Source: Kineococcus rubinsiae (GTDB taxonomy: Bacteria > Actinomycetota > Actinomycetes > Actinomycetales > Kineococcaceae). Taken from it: a stretch of 64,000 nucleotides of DNA. Within the stretch, counting starts at the first letter, position 1; each line of letters starts with the position of its first letter. Below the pieces are notes generated by a model, which saw nothing but the letters and a program-made list of their open reading frames with translations, ran no database searches and was not told the origin of the DNA. The DNA is taken from positions 1 to 64,000 of the forward strand of contig NZ_VWPY01000015.1 of NCBI RefSeq assembly GCF_011839805.1. Direction: 5' to 3'. Below, piece after piece: positions 44,998 through 54,883 of this stretch. A program made the position numbers and the translations under genes.

Positions 44998-45937
44998 CAC
45001 CTCCGTGCGTCCCGGCCAGGAGCACTTCGTCGCCCCGCTGGAGGAGACCCCCCTGCGGGCCGTGGACGCGGTCGACGACTCCGCGCCCCCCTCCAGCCAG
45101 TGGGGCGAGGCGTGGCGCCAGCTGCGCCGCCGCCCGCTGTTCTGGGTGTCGGTCGTCCTCATCCTGCTCGTCGTCGTGGTCGCGGCCGTCCCGTCGCTGT
45201 TCACCTCGACGAACCCGCGGTTCCAGACCCTCGCCGACAGCCTCGGCGACCCGCGCGACGGGCACCCCTTCGGCTTCACGCGCCTCGGCGAGGACGTCTA
45301 CGCCCGCACCATCTACGGGGCCCGCGCCTCGGTCGTCGTCGGCCTGCTGTCGACGGTGCTCGTGACCGTCGTCGGCGGTGTGGTCGGGGCCATCGCGGGC
45401 TACTACGGCGGGATCTGGGACGCGCTGCTCTCGCGCATCTCCGACATCTTCTTCGCCGTCCCGCTCGTGCTCGGCGCGATCGTCCTCATCACCTCGCTGC
45501 AGTCGCGCTCGACGCTGACCGTGTCGCTGGTGCTGTCGCTGTTCGCGTGGCCGCAGACCGCGCGCATCATGCGCGGCTCGGTCCTGCAGACCCGCAGCGC
45601 CGAGTTCGTCACGGCCGCCCGGGCCCTCGGCCTGAGCCGGCTGCAGGTGCTGGTCCGCCACGTCGTGCCGAACGCCCTCGGTCCGGTCATCGTCATCGCG
45701 ACCATCTCGCTCGGCACGTTCATCGCCGCCGAGGCGACGCTGTCCTACCTCGGCGTCGGCCTGCCCTCCAGCATCGTCAGCTGGGGCGGCGACATCAGCG
45801 CGGCCCAGACGTCGCTGCGCAGCGCCCCCCAGGTGCTGTTCTGGCCGGCCGCCGCGCTGTCGGTCACCGTCCTCAGCTTCATCATGCTCGGCGACGTCGT
45901 GCGCGACGCCCTGGACCCGAAGGCGCGGACCCGATGA
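44990..45937 (+). CDS. oligopeptide ABC importer permease, DppC/OppC type
   Basis: 315-residue permease. An N-terminal cytoplasmic segment of ~45 residues is followed by six spans. The DppC hallmarks are GTRP-like spacing around HPFGFTRLGEDVYARTIYG and the docking loop EFVTAARALGLSRLQVLVRH. The first codons overlap the end of the DppB-type gene by 8 bases. The stop overlaps the ATPase start (ATGA), so the last three genes are translationally coupled. Confidence 0.94.
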   Translation: MSDTSVRPGQEHFVAPLEETPLRAVDAVDDSAPPSSQWGEAWRQLRRRPLFWVSVVLILLVVVVAAVPSLFTSTNPRFQTLADSLGDPRDGHPFGFTRLGEDVYARTIYGARASVVVGLLSTVLVTVVGGVVGAIAGYYGGIWDALLSRISDIFFAVPLVLGAIVLITSLQSRSTLTVSLVLSLFAWPQTARIMRGSVLQTRSAEFVTAARALGLSRLQVLVRHVVPNALGPVIVIATISLGTFIAAEATLSYLGVGLPSSIVSWGGDISAAQTSLRSAPQVLFWPAAALSVTVLSFIMLGDVVRDALDPKARTR

Positions 45938-47703
45938 GCCCCCGAGACGCGAACCAGCCGAACCTGTCGAAGCGGCCGGACCCGGCCCCCGCGGGCACCC
46001 CGCTCCTGCAGGTCGAGGACCTGCACGTGGACTTCCGCTCCAACGGCCGCGACGTGCACGCCGTGCGCGGCGCGAGCCTCACGGTGCACGCGGGCCAGAC
46101 GGTGGCCATCGTCGGCGAGTCCGGTTCCGGCAAGTCCACGACGGCCCAGGCCGTCATCGGCCTGCTGCCCGGCACAGGCCGCGTCACGAGCGGGAAGGTC
46201 CTGCTCGACGGCCGCGACATCGCCCACGCCAGCCGGCGCGAGTTCGTCGCCCTGCGCGGCTCCTCGATCGGCATGGTCCCGCAGGACCCGATGTCGAACC
46301 TCAACCCCGTCTGGACCGTGGGGTTCCAGGTCCGCGAGGCCCTGCGCGCCAACGGCCTCGACAAGGGCGTGAACGCCAAGGCCCGCGCCGCGGAGCTGCT
46401 GAAGGAGGCGGGGCTCGGAGACGCCGAGCGCCGCGCCAAGCAGTTCCCGCACGAGTTCTCCGGCGGCATGCGCCAGCGCGCGCTCATCGCGATCGGCCTG
46501 GCCTCGCGCCCGCGGCTGCTCATCGCCGACGAGCCGACCTCGGCCCTCGACGTCACGGTGCAGCGCCAGATCCTGGACCACCTGCAATCGCTGACCGCCT
46601 CGCTGGGCACGGCCGTGCTGCTCATCACCCACGACCTGGGCCTCGCGGCCGAGCGGGCCGAGCACCTGGTCGTCATGTACAAGGGCCAGGTCGTCGAGTC
46701 GGGCCCGGCGCTGGAGATCCTGCAGCGCCCGCAGCACCCGTACACGCAGCGCCTCGTCGCGGCGGCCCCGTCGCTGGCCTCGCGCCGGCTGGAGTCCTCG
46801 GTGGTGCGGGCGAACGTCGTCCGCCAGGCCGAGCACGCCGCCGTCGAGGCCCACGAGGTCGCCGTCGCCGAGTCGCTGGCCGACCTGCCGGAGACCGAGG
46901 AGGCGACGCCGGAGGTCATCCGCGTCGAGAACCTCACCAAGGTGTTCACCATCCGCGGCTCCGGCGCCCGGGGCGAGAAGCTGCGGGCCGTGGACGACGT
47001 GAGCTTCGCGGTCCGCCGCGGGACGACCACGGCGATCGTGGGGGAGTCGGGGTCGGGCAAGTCGACCGTCGCGCAGATGGTCCTCAACCTGATCCCCGTC
47101 ACCGAGGGCCGGGTGCTCTTCGACGGCGTGGACATCACGACGCTCGACAAGCGCCAGGCGTTCGACTTCCGCCGCCGCGTGCAGCCGATCTTCCAGAACC
47201 CCTACGCCTCGCTGGACCCGACGTACAGCATCTTCCGCGTCGTCGAGGAACCCCTGCGGGTGCACGGGATCGGGGACTCGACCTCGCGCGAGGCGCGGGT
47301 GCGCGACCTGCTCGACAAGGTCGCGCTGCCGGCCTCGTCGATGCGGCGCTTCCCGAACGAGCTCTCCGGCGGGCAGCGCCAGCGCGTCGCGATCGCCCGC
47401 GCGCTGGCCCTGCACCCCGAGGTCGTCGTGTGCGACGAGGCCGTCAGCGCCCTCGACGTCCTCGTCCAGGGGCAGATCCTCACCCTGCTCAACGACCTGC
47501 AGGCCGAGCTGGGGCTGACGTACCTGTTCATCACCCACGACCTCGCGGTCGTGCGGCAGATCGCCGACGACGTCGTCGTCATGCAGAACGGCAAGGTCGT
47601 CGAGGCCGCGCCGACGGACCGGGTCTTCGAGGCCCCGCAGCAGGACTACACGCGGGCCCTGCTCGAGGCCATCCCCGGCGGGAGCATCGAGCTGGGCGCC
47701 TGA
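45934..47703 (+). CDS. fused double ATPase of the oligopeptide importer (DppD-DppF)
   Basis: 589-residue protein with two complete ABC ATPase domains in one chain. Domain 1 has Walker A GESGSGKST (61-69), signature FSGGMRQRALIA and Walker B LLIADEPTSALD. Domain 2 has Walker A GESGSGKST (370-378), signature LSGGQRQRVAIA and VVVCDEAVSALD. DppD and DppF are separate proteins in many bacteria; here they are joined by a ~45-residue acidic linker, like OppD of M. tuberculosis. The DEPTSALD/DEAVSALD difference suggests unequal sites. The stop codon lies inside a 17-base tandem duplication. Confidence 0.94.
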   Translation: MSPRDANQPNLSKRPDPAPAGTPLLQVEDLHVDFRSNGRDVHAVRGASLTVHAGQTVAIVGESGSGKSTTAQAVIGLLPGTGRVTSGKVLLDGRDIAHASRREFVALRGSSIGMVPQDPMSNLNPVWTVGFQVREALRANGLDKGVNAKARAAELLKEAGLGDAERRAKQFPHEFSGGMRQRALIAIGLASRPRLLIADEPTSALDVTVQRQILDHLQSLTASLGTAVLLITHDLGLAAERAEHLVVMYKGQVVESGPALEILQRPQHPYTQRLVAAAPSLASRRLESSVVRANVVRQAEHAAVEAHEVAVAESLADLPETEEATPEVIRVENLTKVFTIRGSGARGEKLRAVDDVSFAVRRGTTTAIVGESGSGKSTVAQMVLNLIPVTEGRVLFDGVDITTLDKRQAFDFRRRVQPIFQNPYASLDPTYSIFRVVEEPLRVHGIGDSTSREARVRDLLDKVALPASSMRRFPNELSGGQRQRVAIARALALHPEVVVCDEAVSALDVLVQGQILTLLNDLQAELGLTYLFITHDLAVVRQIADDVVVMQNGKVVEAAPTDRVFEAPQQDYTRALLEAIPGGSIELGA

Positions 47704-47726
47704 TCGAGCTGGGCGCCTGATCGAGC
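47686..47726 (+). repeat. 17-base tandem duplication across a stop codon
   Basis: ATCGAGCTGGGCGCCTG occurs twice in a row (47686-47702, 47703-47719) plus a 7-base partial copy. The first copy encodes the C-terminal IELGA and the first two bases of the stop, so the duplication re-creates the same ending just downstream. Confidence 0.85.
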
Positions 47727-47737
47727 ACCGAGGCACA

Positions 47738-47776
47738 GAGAGGACCGGTCGCGACACCGTCGCGGCCGGTCCTCTC
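47738..47776. terminator. bidirectional terminator after importer operon
   Basis: 18-bp stem (47738-47755 with 47759-47776), one G-U pair, ACC loop. It lies between the convergent ATPase and peptidase genes. Confidence 0.85.
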
Positions 47777-47804
47777 CGCGTCGGCCGCCCGCCGGCGGGT
47801 CGCC

Positions 47805-49772
47805 TCAGCCGACGGGCAGGTGGCGCGCCCACCACTCCAGGACGGCGTCGAAGCGCTGCCGGCGGTGCCGGGGGCGGCCCGAGCGCGTGAGCTCGTGGTC
47901 CTCGCCCGGGAACACCAGCAGCTCGGCAGGCACGCCCGCGCGGCGCAGCGTGAGGAAGTAGCGCTGGGCCTGCGACAGCGGGCAGCGCAGGTCCTGCTCG
48001 GAGTGGATCACGAGCGTCGGCGTGCGCGTGAGGTGCGCGACCGACTGCGGGCTGCGGGCGCGCTGCTGCGCCGGGTCCTCGCCCACGTACTGCTCGGAGA
48101 ACCAGGACCCGATGTCGGAGGTCCCGACGAAGAGCTCCGCGTCGAGGTAGCCGCGCTCGACGATCGCGGCCGCGAAGCGGTGGTCGTGCGCGGTCGTCCA
48201 CGCCGTGAGGTACCCGCCGTAGGACCCGCCCATGATCCCCACCCGGGCCGGGTCGAGGCCGTGCTCGCGCACGGCGCCGTCGAGCAGGTCGAGCACGTCG
48301 CTCGCGTCGACCGTGCCCATCGCGCCGGCGATCGACCGGCTGAACGCCTGGCCGTAGCCCGCCGAGCCGCGCGGGTTGCCCATCACCACGGCGTAGCCGG
48401 CGGCGGCGAGGACCTGCGCCTCGTCGAAGAGCGAGCCGGTGTACTGCGCGTACGGCCCGCCGTGGATCAGCAGGACGGTGGGCGGCGGCGGGGCGCCCGG
48501 GGACGCGTCGGGCAGCAGGACCCACCCGTGCACGGGCCGGCCGTCGCGGGCGGCCACCACGACCTCGTGCGGGGTGACGACGCCCGCGGCGCGCAGGGGC
48601 GCCGACAGGTCCGTCAGCCGGCGCAGCCCGCCGGCCTCCACGACCGCGACGTCACCGGCGGTGCCGGGGTCGCGCAGCGCGACGACGAGCGTGCCTCCCG
48701 CCGCGGCGGCGCCGGTCACCTCCACCGGCCCCGACGTCAGCCGGGTGAGCGCGCCGGCCGCGTCGACGCGCAGCAGGGCGGCCGTGCCGCGGGTGCGGTC
48801 CTGGACGAGGACGGCGTCAGGCACCGCCCCTGCGGGCTCCCCCTCATCGAGGGTGCTCTCGCCGAGGTCCACGGTCTCCAGGTCGGTGAGCAGGTGCGGG
48901 CGCCCGTCGCGCAGGACGTACAGGCCCGTGCTGCGGCCCGCGGTGTCCAGGCCGCGCGCGTCCAGCGGCTGCGCCAGCAGGAACACCGTGCCGGACGCCG
49001 TGACGAGGACGTCGGCGACCTCGAGGTCGCTGCCCGGGCCGACGAGCTCCTCCACGCCCGCGCCCGCCCCGTCGCGGGGCAGCCGCAGGAGGTGGGCGCC
49101 GACGCGGAGGTCGTCGTCGCGTCCGTCGTGCAGCGCGGCGACGACCGTGACGCCCGTCCCGTCCGGCGTGGCCCGCGGGTGGGCGTGGTCGGTGTCGGCG
49201 GTGGTCAGCTGGACCGCCGCGGGCACGCCGGGCACGGGCTCCGCCGCGGGGTCGGGGACGTCGACGACGAAGACGTGCAGGCGCTGGTCGGCGGTGTAGC
49301 CGAGGCCGTTGGCGAGGTAGCGCTGCGTCGTGATGCGGCGCGGGGGCTCCGCCGCGGGCTCGACGTCGGGGTCGGTGCCGTAGCGGCCGGGCTCGGCGAC
49401 GCGGGCCGCGAAGACCAGGCGGCGGCCGTCGGGGAACCACGAGAAGCTCGCCACGCCCAGGTGCTGGTCGGTGACCGCCACCGGCTCACCGCCCGCGGCA
49501 GGGACGACGTGGACCTGGGCGCGGCCGCCGGGGGTGCTGCGCAGGAACGCGATCGCCGTGCCGTCGGGGGAGTGGCGGGGCGCGTCGTCGCGCGGTCCCC
49601 GGGTCAGCGGGGTCGCGGCGGCCGAGCCGTCGGTGGGCACCTGCCAGAGCCGGCTGGCGTAGGCGTCGGCCGCGACGTCGGGCCGGGTGACCGCGACGAC
49701 GGCGCGCGCACCGTCCGGGCCGAGGCTCGGCGCCGAGACGGTGCGCAGGAGGTCCAGGTGGTCGGGTCGCAC
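47805..49772 (-). CDS. S9-family prolyl-oligopeptidase-like peptidase
   Basis: 655-residue serine peptidase with an N-terminal beta-propeller (to about residue 400, repeated WD/PD40-like strands such as PRHSPDGTAIAFLRS) and a C-terminal alpha/beta hydrolase. The nucleophile is Ser517 in GGSYGGYLTAW. The Asp is in IHSEQDLRCPL and the His in PGEDHELTRSG. HGGPYAQYTG forms the oxyanion region. It resembles acylaminoacyl peptidases and dipeptidyl peptidases that trim short peptides in the cytoplasm. No signal peptide is seen. It sits convergent to the oligopeptide importer, so it may help degrade imported peptides, though no shared regulation is visible. Confidence 0.92.
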   Translation of the reverse strand: MRPDHLDLLRTVSAPSLGPDGARAVVAVTRPDVAADAYASRLWQVPTDGSAAATPLTRGPRDDAPRHSPDGTAIAFLRSTPGGRAQVHVVPAAGGEPVAVTDQHLGVASFSWFPDGRRLVFAARVAEPGRYGTDPDVEPAAEPPRRITTQRYLANGLGYTADQRLHVFVVDVPDPAAEPVPGVPAAVQLTTADTDHAHPRATPDGTGVTVVAALHDGRDDDLRVGAHLLRLPRDGAGAGVEELVGPGSDLEVADVLVTASGTVFLLAQPLDARGLDTAGRSTGLYVLRDGRPHLLTDLETVDLGESTLDEGEPAGAVPDAVLVQDRTRGTAALLRVDAAGALTRLTSGPVEVTGAAAAGGTLVVALRDPGTAGDVAVVEAGGLRRLTDLSAPLRAAGVVTPHEVVVAARDGRPVHGWVLLPDASPGAPPPPTVLLIHGGPYAQYTGSLFDEAQVLAAAGYAVVMGNPRGSAGYGQAFSRSIAGAMGTVDASDVLDLLDGAVREHGLDPARVGIMGGSYGGYLTAWTTAHDHRFAAAIVERGYLDAELFVGTSDIGSWFSEQYVGEDPAQQRARSPQSVAHLTRTPTLVIHSEQDLRCPLSQAQRYFLTLRRAGVPAELLVFPGEDHELTRSGRPRHRRQRFDAVLEWWARHLPVG

Positions 49773-49805
49773 GGGAGCCCCTCCTCGGGGTGGTCGTGAC
49801 CTGGG

Positions 49806-50519
49806 TCAGAGAGCCGTGCCGACGAGGTGGCCGATGCCGTACGTGACGGCCATCGCGAGCATCCCGCCGCCGACGTTGCGCAGGACGGCCGGGCGGGTCG
49901 GGGCGCCGCCCAGGCGCGCGCTCACGAAGCCCGTGAGGACCAGGGCCACGACGACGGCCGCGACGCACACCGCCACCCGCAGGCCCGCGGGCGGCAGCAG
50001 GACCGCGGCCAGCGGCAGGAGGGCGCCGAGGGTGAACGCGGCCGTCGAGGCGGCCGCGGCCTGCCACGGGTCCGCCGACTCCTCCGGGTCGAAGCCCAGC
50101 TCCGCCTCGGCGTGCGCGGCCAGGGCGTCGTGCGCGGTCAGCTCCTCGGCGACCTGCTGCGCCAGCGCGGGGGACAGACCCTTGCGCTCGTAGATCTCCG
50201 CCAGCTCGGCGAGCTCCTGCTCGGGCAGCTCGGCGAGCTCCCAGCGCTCCTTCGCGAGCAGCGCCTGCTGGGTGTCGCGCTGGGTGCTGACGGAGACGTA
50301 CTCGCCCGTCCCCATCGACAGCGCGCCCGCCACGAGCGCCGCGACACCCGAGGCCAGGACCGCGGTGGAGTGGTCGGTGGCGGCCACGACGCCCAGCACC
50401 ACGCCCGCCACGGACACGATCCCGTCGTTGGCGCCGAGCACCCCGGCGCGCAGCCGGTTCAGGCGCGCGTCGACGTCGGAGACGTGCAGGGCCGGCTCTT
50501 CGGGATGGGTCGAGACCAC
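49806..50519 (-). CDS. VIT1/CCC1-family metal transporter
   Basis: 237-residue membrane protein of the vacuolar iron transporter family. The start VDARLNRLRAGVLGANDGIV and the GALSMGTGEYVSVSTQRDT segment are diagnostic. A cytoplasmic, acidic, helical domain (about 90-150, rich in Glu: ELAELPEQELAELAEIYERK) that binds metal sits between spans 2 and 3. About five spans in total are seen. It probably moves Fe2+ or Mn2+ out of the cytoplasm. The GTG at 50519 is the only good start. It has no operon partner: the neighbouring 60-aa gene diverges from it. Confidence 0.9.
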   Translation of the reverse strand: MVSTHPEEPALHVSDVDARLNRLRAGVLGANDGIVSVAGVVLGVVAATDHSTAVLASGVAALVAGALSMGTGEYVSVSTQRDTQQALLAKERWELAELPEQELAELAEIYERKGLSPALAQQVAEELTAHDALAAHAEAELGFDPEESADPWQAAAASTAAFTLGALLPLAAVLLPPAGLRVAVCVAAVVVALVLTGFVSARLGGAPTRPAVLRNVGGGMLAMAVTYGIGHLVGTAL

Positions 50520-50610
50520 GCGGGAACCCTACGGCGGGGCCCCCGGCCGGGCGCGGACAGGTGCACCGAGTCCCCTCCCGTGACGGGCCGTGCAGGCGTA
50601 GGGTCGTTCC

Positions 50611-50793
50611 ATGGAGCTCGTCGTCGAGGCTGTCGTGCTGGCGATCGTCGTCGCGGTCGTCGTCGTCATGGTGCGTCTGAGCCCGCGCCGGCGCATGCAG
50701 CGCACGGCCGAGGGCCTCACCCACGAGCGCGTGCGGCACCCGCACGGCGCCTCCGCCCCGAGTGCGGGGATGCACCACCACCACCGGCGCTGA
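50611..50793 (+). CDS. 60-residue single-span membrane peptide
   Basis: 60-residue ORF with an N-terminal span (VVEAVVLAIVVAVVVVMVRL, about 4-23), a basic stop-transfer stretch (SPRRRMQR) and a His-rich end (GMHHHHRR). TAGGGT at 50598-50603 lies 7 bases before the ATG, giving a leaderless promoter like others in the window. The His cluster could bind metal, which is of interest next to a VIT-type metal transporter, but the protein is short and could be a spurious frame. I do not recognise the family. Confidence 0.5.
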   Translation: MELVVEAVVLAIVVAVVVVMVRLSPRRRMQRTAEGLTHERVRHPHGASAPSAGMHHHHRR

Positions 50794-50957
50794 CCGCGCA
50801 GCGAGCCGCTGCGCCACCCCTCCGCCGTCGCCGTCCGGGTGCGTGGCGCACCTCACCCCGCCGGGTCGTGAACCCCGGAGCGTGCTCGGTCGTTGCAGAC
50901 TGAGAGCCGAGCGTCCCGGTCCGGGGCGCGGGTGAGCAGCCGCACGAGAGGGAGTCG

Positions 50958-51599
50958 ATGGCCGACACGCAGGACGAGCGCACCGCGAGCGCCGGGGGCA
51001 CCCGGGCGGAGCGGGCCGCGCGCGTCGCCGCGATGCAGCGGGCCGAGAAGAAGCGGGCGAGCCGCCGCAGGGCCCTGCTCATCGCCGTGCCGACCGTCGT
51101 CGTCCTGGGCGTCGCCGGCGGGGTCACGGCCGTGCTGGCCAACCAGCCGGGACCGCCGTCGCTCGCTGCGGTGAAGACCTTCAGCTACCCCGCCTCGCAG
51201 CACACGACCGAGAAGCAGACGTACACCGAGAACCCGCCGGTCGGCGGCCCGCACAACCCCCAGTGGCTGAACTGCGGCGTCTACGACGCGCCCGTGCCCA
51301 ACGAGAACGCGGTGCACTCGATGGAGCACGGCGCCGTCTGGATCACGTACGCGCCCGACCTGCCCGCCGACGCCGTCGACACGCTGAAGGAGGACGTCAG
51401 CGGGGACGCGTACACGGTCCTCTCGCCGTACCAGGGGCTGCCGTCGCCGATCGTGCTGTCCGCGTGGAACAACCAGCTGCAGGTCACCGACGCCGAGGAC
51501 CCGCGCATCGACGCGTTCCTGGCCAAGTTCGTCCAGGGGGCGCAGACCCCCGAGCCCGGCGCCCTGTGCTCCAACGGCACGGGGACCCCGACGGGCTGA
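50958..51599 (+). CDS. DUF3105 membrane-anchored protein
   Basis: 213-residue protein. A charged, helical N-terminus (AERAARVAAMQRAEKKRASR) precedes one span (about 38-60). The extracytoplasmic DUF3105 domain carries the family motifs TYTENPPVGGPHNPQWLNCG, VHSMEHGAVWITYAPD and a final Cys in PGALCSNG that may pair with the first. Conserved His and Cys suggest metal binding, but no function is known. The DUF305 gene starts 6 bases after its stop. This DUF3105-DUF305 pairing is a recurring actinobacterial arrangement as I recall, which suggests a joint role, possibly copper handling. Confidence 0.88.
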   Translation: MADTQDERTASAGGTRAERAARVAAMQRAEKKRASRRRALLIAVPTVVVLGVAGGVTAVLANQPGPPSLAAVKTFSYPASQHTTEKQTYTENPPVGGPHNPQWLNCGVYDAPVPNENAVHSMEHGAVWITYAPDLPADAVDTLKEDVSGDAYTVLSPYQGLPSPIVLSAWNNQLQVTDAEDPRIDAFLAKFVQGAQTPEPGALCSNGTGTPTG

Positions 51600-51604
51600 C
51601 GTCC

Positions 51605-52240
51605 GTGACCGCCCGCCGCGTCCTGCTGGCGCTCGTCGCGCTGCTGCTCGTCCTCGTCGGCGGCATCCTCGCCGGCCGCTCCCTGCCCACCGCCCCCGGC
51701 GACCAGTCCGTCGACGTCGGGTTCGCCCGCGACATGTCCACCCACCACGCGCAGGCGGTGTCGATGGCCTTCGAGGCGATCGAGACCGCCCCCACCCCCG
51801 AGGTGCGCCAGCTCGCCGTCGACATCGTCGGCACGCAGCAGAACCAGGTGGGGCGCCTGCAGGAGCTGCTCGTGGTGTGGGGCCGGCCGCTCGCGACCAG
51901 CACGCCCGCGATGACGTGGATGAGCGGGACCGACGCCCACAGCCGCCACCTCGCCACCCAGGCCGCGACCGGCTCCGACCTCATGCCGGGGATGGCCACG
52001 GCCGCCGAGCTGGCGCGCCTGCAGTCGGAGACCGGGGCGACGTTCGAGGTGGACTTCCTGCAGCTGATGCTGCGCCACCACCAGGGCGGCATCGAGATGG
52101 CGCAGGTCGGCGCGGACCGGGCGACGACCCCCGAGGTGCGCGACCTCGCGACCGCGGTCGTGGCGAGCCAGGAGGGCGAGGTCACCGTCCTGACGGACCT
52201 GCTGAGCGCCCGCGGCGCCCGGCCGCTGCCCGCGCCGTGA
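51605..52240 (+). CDS. DUF305 secreted four-helix protein
   Basis: 211-residue protein with an N-terminal hydrophobic export segment (about 6-24) and two ferritin-like helical repeats of the DUF305 family. The repeated metal-type motifs are [17 protein letters not shown] and [17 protein letters not shown], each with Met and paired His. The Met/His content suggests copper binding; some DUF305 proteins lie in metal-resistance regions. The GTG at 51605 directly follows the DUF3105 stop, so they form an operon, probably with the NUDIX gene starting 13 bases after this one. Confidence 0.88.
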   Translation: MTARRVLLALVALLLVLVGGILAGRSLPTAPGDQSVDVGFARDMSTHHAQAVSMAFEAIETAPTPEVRQLAVDIVGTQQNQVGRLQELLVVWGRPLATSTPAMTWMSGTDAHSRHLATQAATGSDLMPGMATAAELARLQSETGATFEVDFLQLMLRHHQGGIEMAQVGADRATTPEVRDLATAVVASQEGEVTVLTDLLSARGARPLPAP

Positions 52241-52253
52241 CGGGGGAGCGGCC

Positions 52254-52664
52254 GTGAGGCTCGTGGTCGGCGCGGCCATCGTCGACGACCTCACGCGCCC
52301 GGGGCGGCTGCTCGCCGCGCGGCGCAGCGCCCCGCCGGCGCTCGCGGGCCGCTGGGAGCTGCCCGGCGGCAAGGTCGAACCGGGCGAGACGCCCGTCGCG
52401 GCGCTGCACCGCGAGCTCGCGGAGGAGCTCGGCGTCCTCGTCGAGCTCGGCGCGGAGGTCGCCGCCCCCGCGGCGCAGGGCTGGCCCCTGGGGGGCGACC
52501 TCGTCATGCGCGTGTGGTGGGCCCGGCTGCTGTGCGGCACCCCCGCACCGCTGCAGGACCACGACGAGCTGCGCTGGCTGCCGGCCGGGGCGTGGGCGTC
52601 GGTCGACTGGCTGCCGGGCGACGTGCCCCTGGTCGCCGCGATGGCCGCCGCCTCCGCCCCGTGA
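52254..52664 (+). CDS. NUDIX hydrolase, MutT-like
   Basis: 136-residue enzyme with a complete Nudix box at residues 39-61: G-X5-E-X7-REL-X-EELGV, seen as [17 protein letters not shown] followed by AEELGV. MutT-type enzymes clear oxidised nucleotides such as 8-oxo-dGTP. The short single-domain form and PGGKVEPGE context fit a (deoxy)nucleoside-triphosphate pyrophosphohydrolase, though other nucleoside diphosphate derivatives are possible. The GTG start at 52254 lies 13 bases after the DUF305 stop. Confidence 0.9.
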   Translation: MRLVVGAAIVDDLTRPGRLLAARRSAPPALAGRWELPGGKVEPGETPVAALHRELAEELGVLVELGAEVAAPAAQGWPLGGDLVMRVWWARLLCGTPAPLQDHDELRWLPAGAWASVDWLPGDVPLVAAMAAASAP

Positions 52665-52714
52665 CCCCGTGCTGCAGGTGAACGAGCAGGTACCAACAGC
52701 GTGATCACGGTGGG
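52664..52714. repeat. dispersed palindrome, copy 3 (degenerate)
   Basis: CCCCGTGCTGCAGG at the left and GCGTGATCACGG at the right recall the arms of the palindrome family, but the halves no longer pair well. It lies between the NUDIX stop and typA. Probably a decayed copy. Confidence 0.45.
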
Positions 52715-52784
52715 CTGGGAGGTGTCGTCGCAGGTCAGGGGCCTGCGACCCGCGCGAGCGGTGAGGGGTGGGCGGCCCGAGAGG

Positions 52785-52790
52785 TAGACT
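52785..52790 (+). promoter_or_regulatory. likely -10 of typA
   Basis: TAGACT fits TANNNT, 59 bases before the typA ATG, implying a ~50-base leader. No clear -35 is seen. Confidence 0.35.
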
Positions 52791-52848
52791 GGGGTGAACC
52801 TCTTCCGTGACCCCTGTCAACACCCCCTCCTGTGGAGCGAGCCCCCCC

Positions 52849-54741
<1,893 letters not shown>

Positions 54742-54777
54742 TCCGCACGGCTGACGACCACGTCGGCCGCGACCGCT

Positions 54778-54814
54778 CGACGGACCCCCGGTGCCCCGCA
54801 CCGGGGGTTCGTCG
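54778..54814 (+). terminator. terminator of typA
   Basis: 16-bp stem with one mismatch (54778-54793 with 54799-54814, CCCCCGGTG core) and 5-base loop, 37 bases past the stop. Confidence 0.8.
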
Positions 54815-54883
54815 CGTCCCGGGCCCCTCCGGCGGGGGGTCCCTCGGCGCCGCCCGCCCGGGGCCGGCGTGCAGGATGAGCCC

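Noticed and set aside
47686-47726. attL/attR-like direct repeats marking a mobile element
   Set aside because: The repeats are immediately tandem, there is no integrase, and no foreign cargo lies between them.
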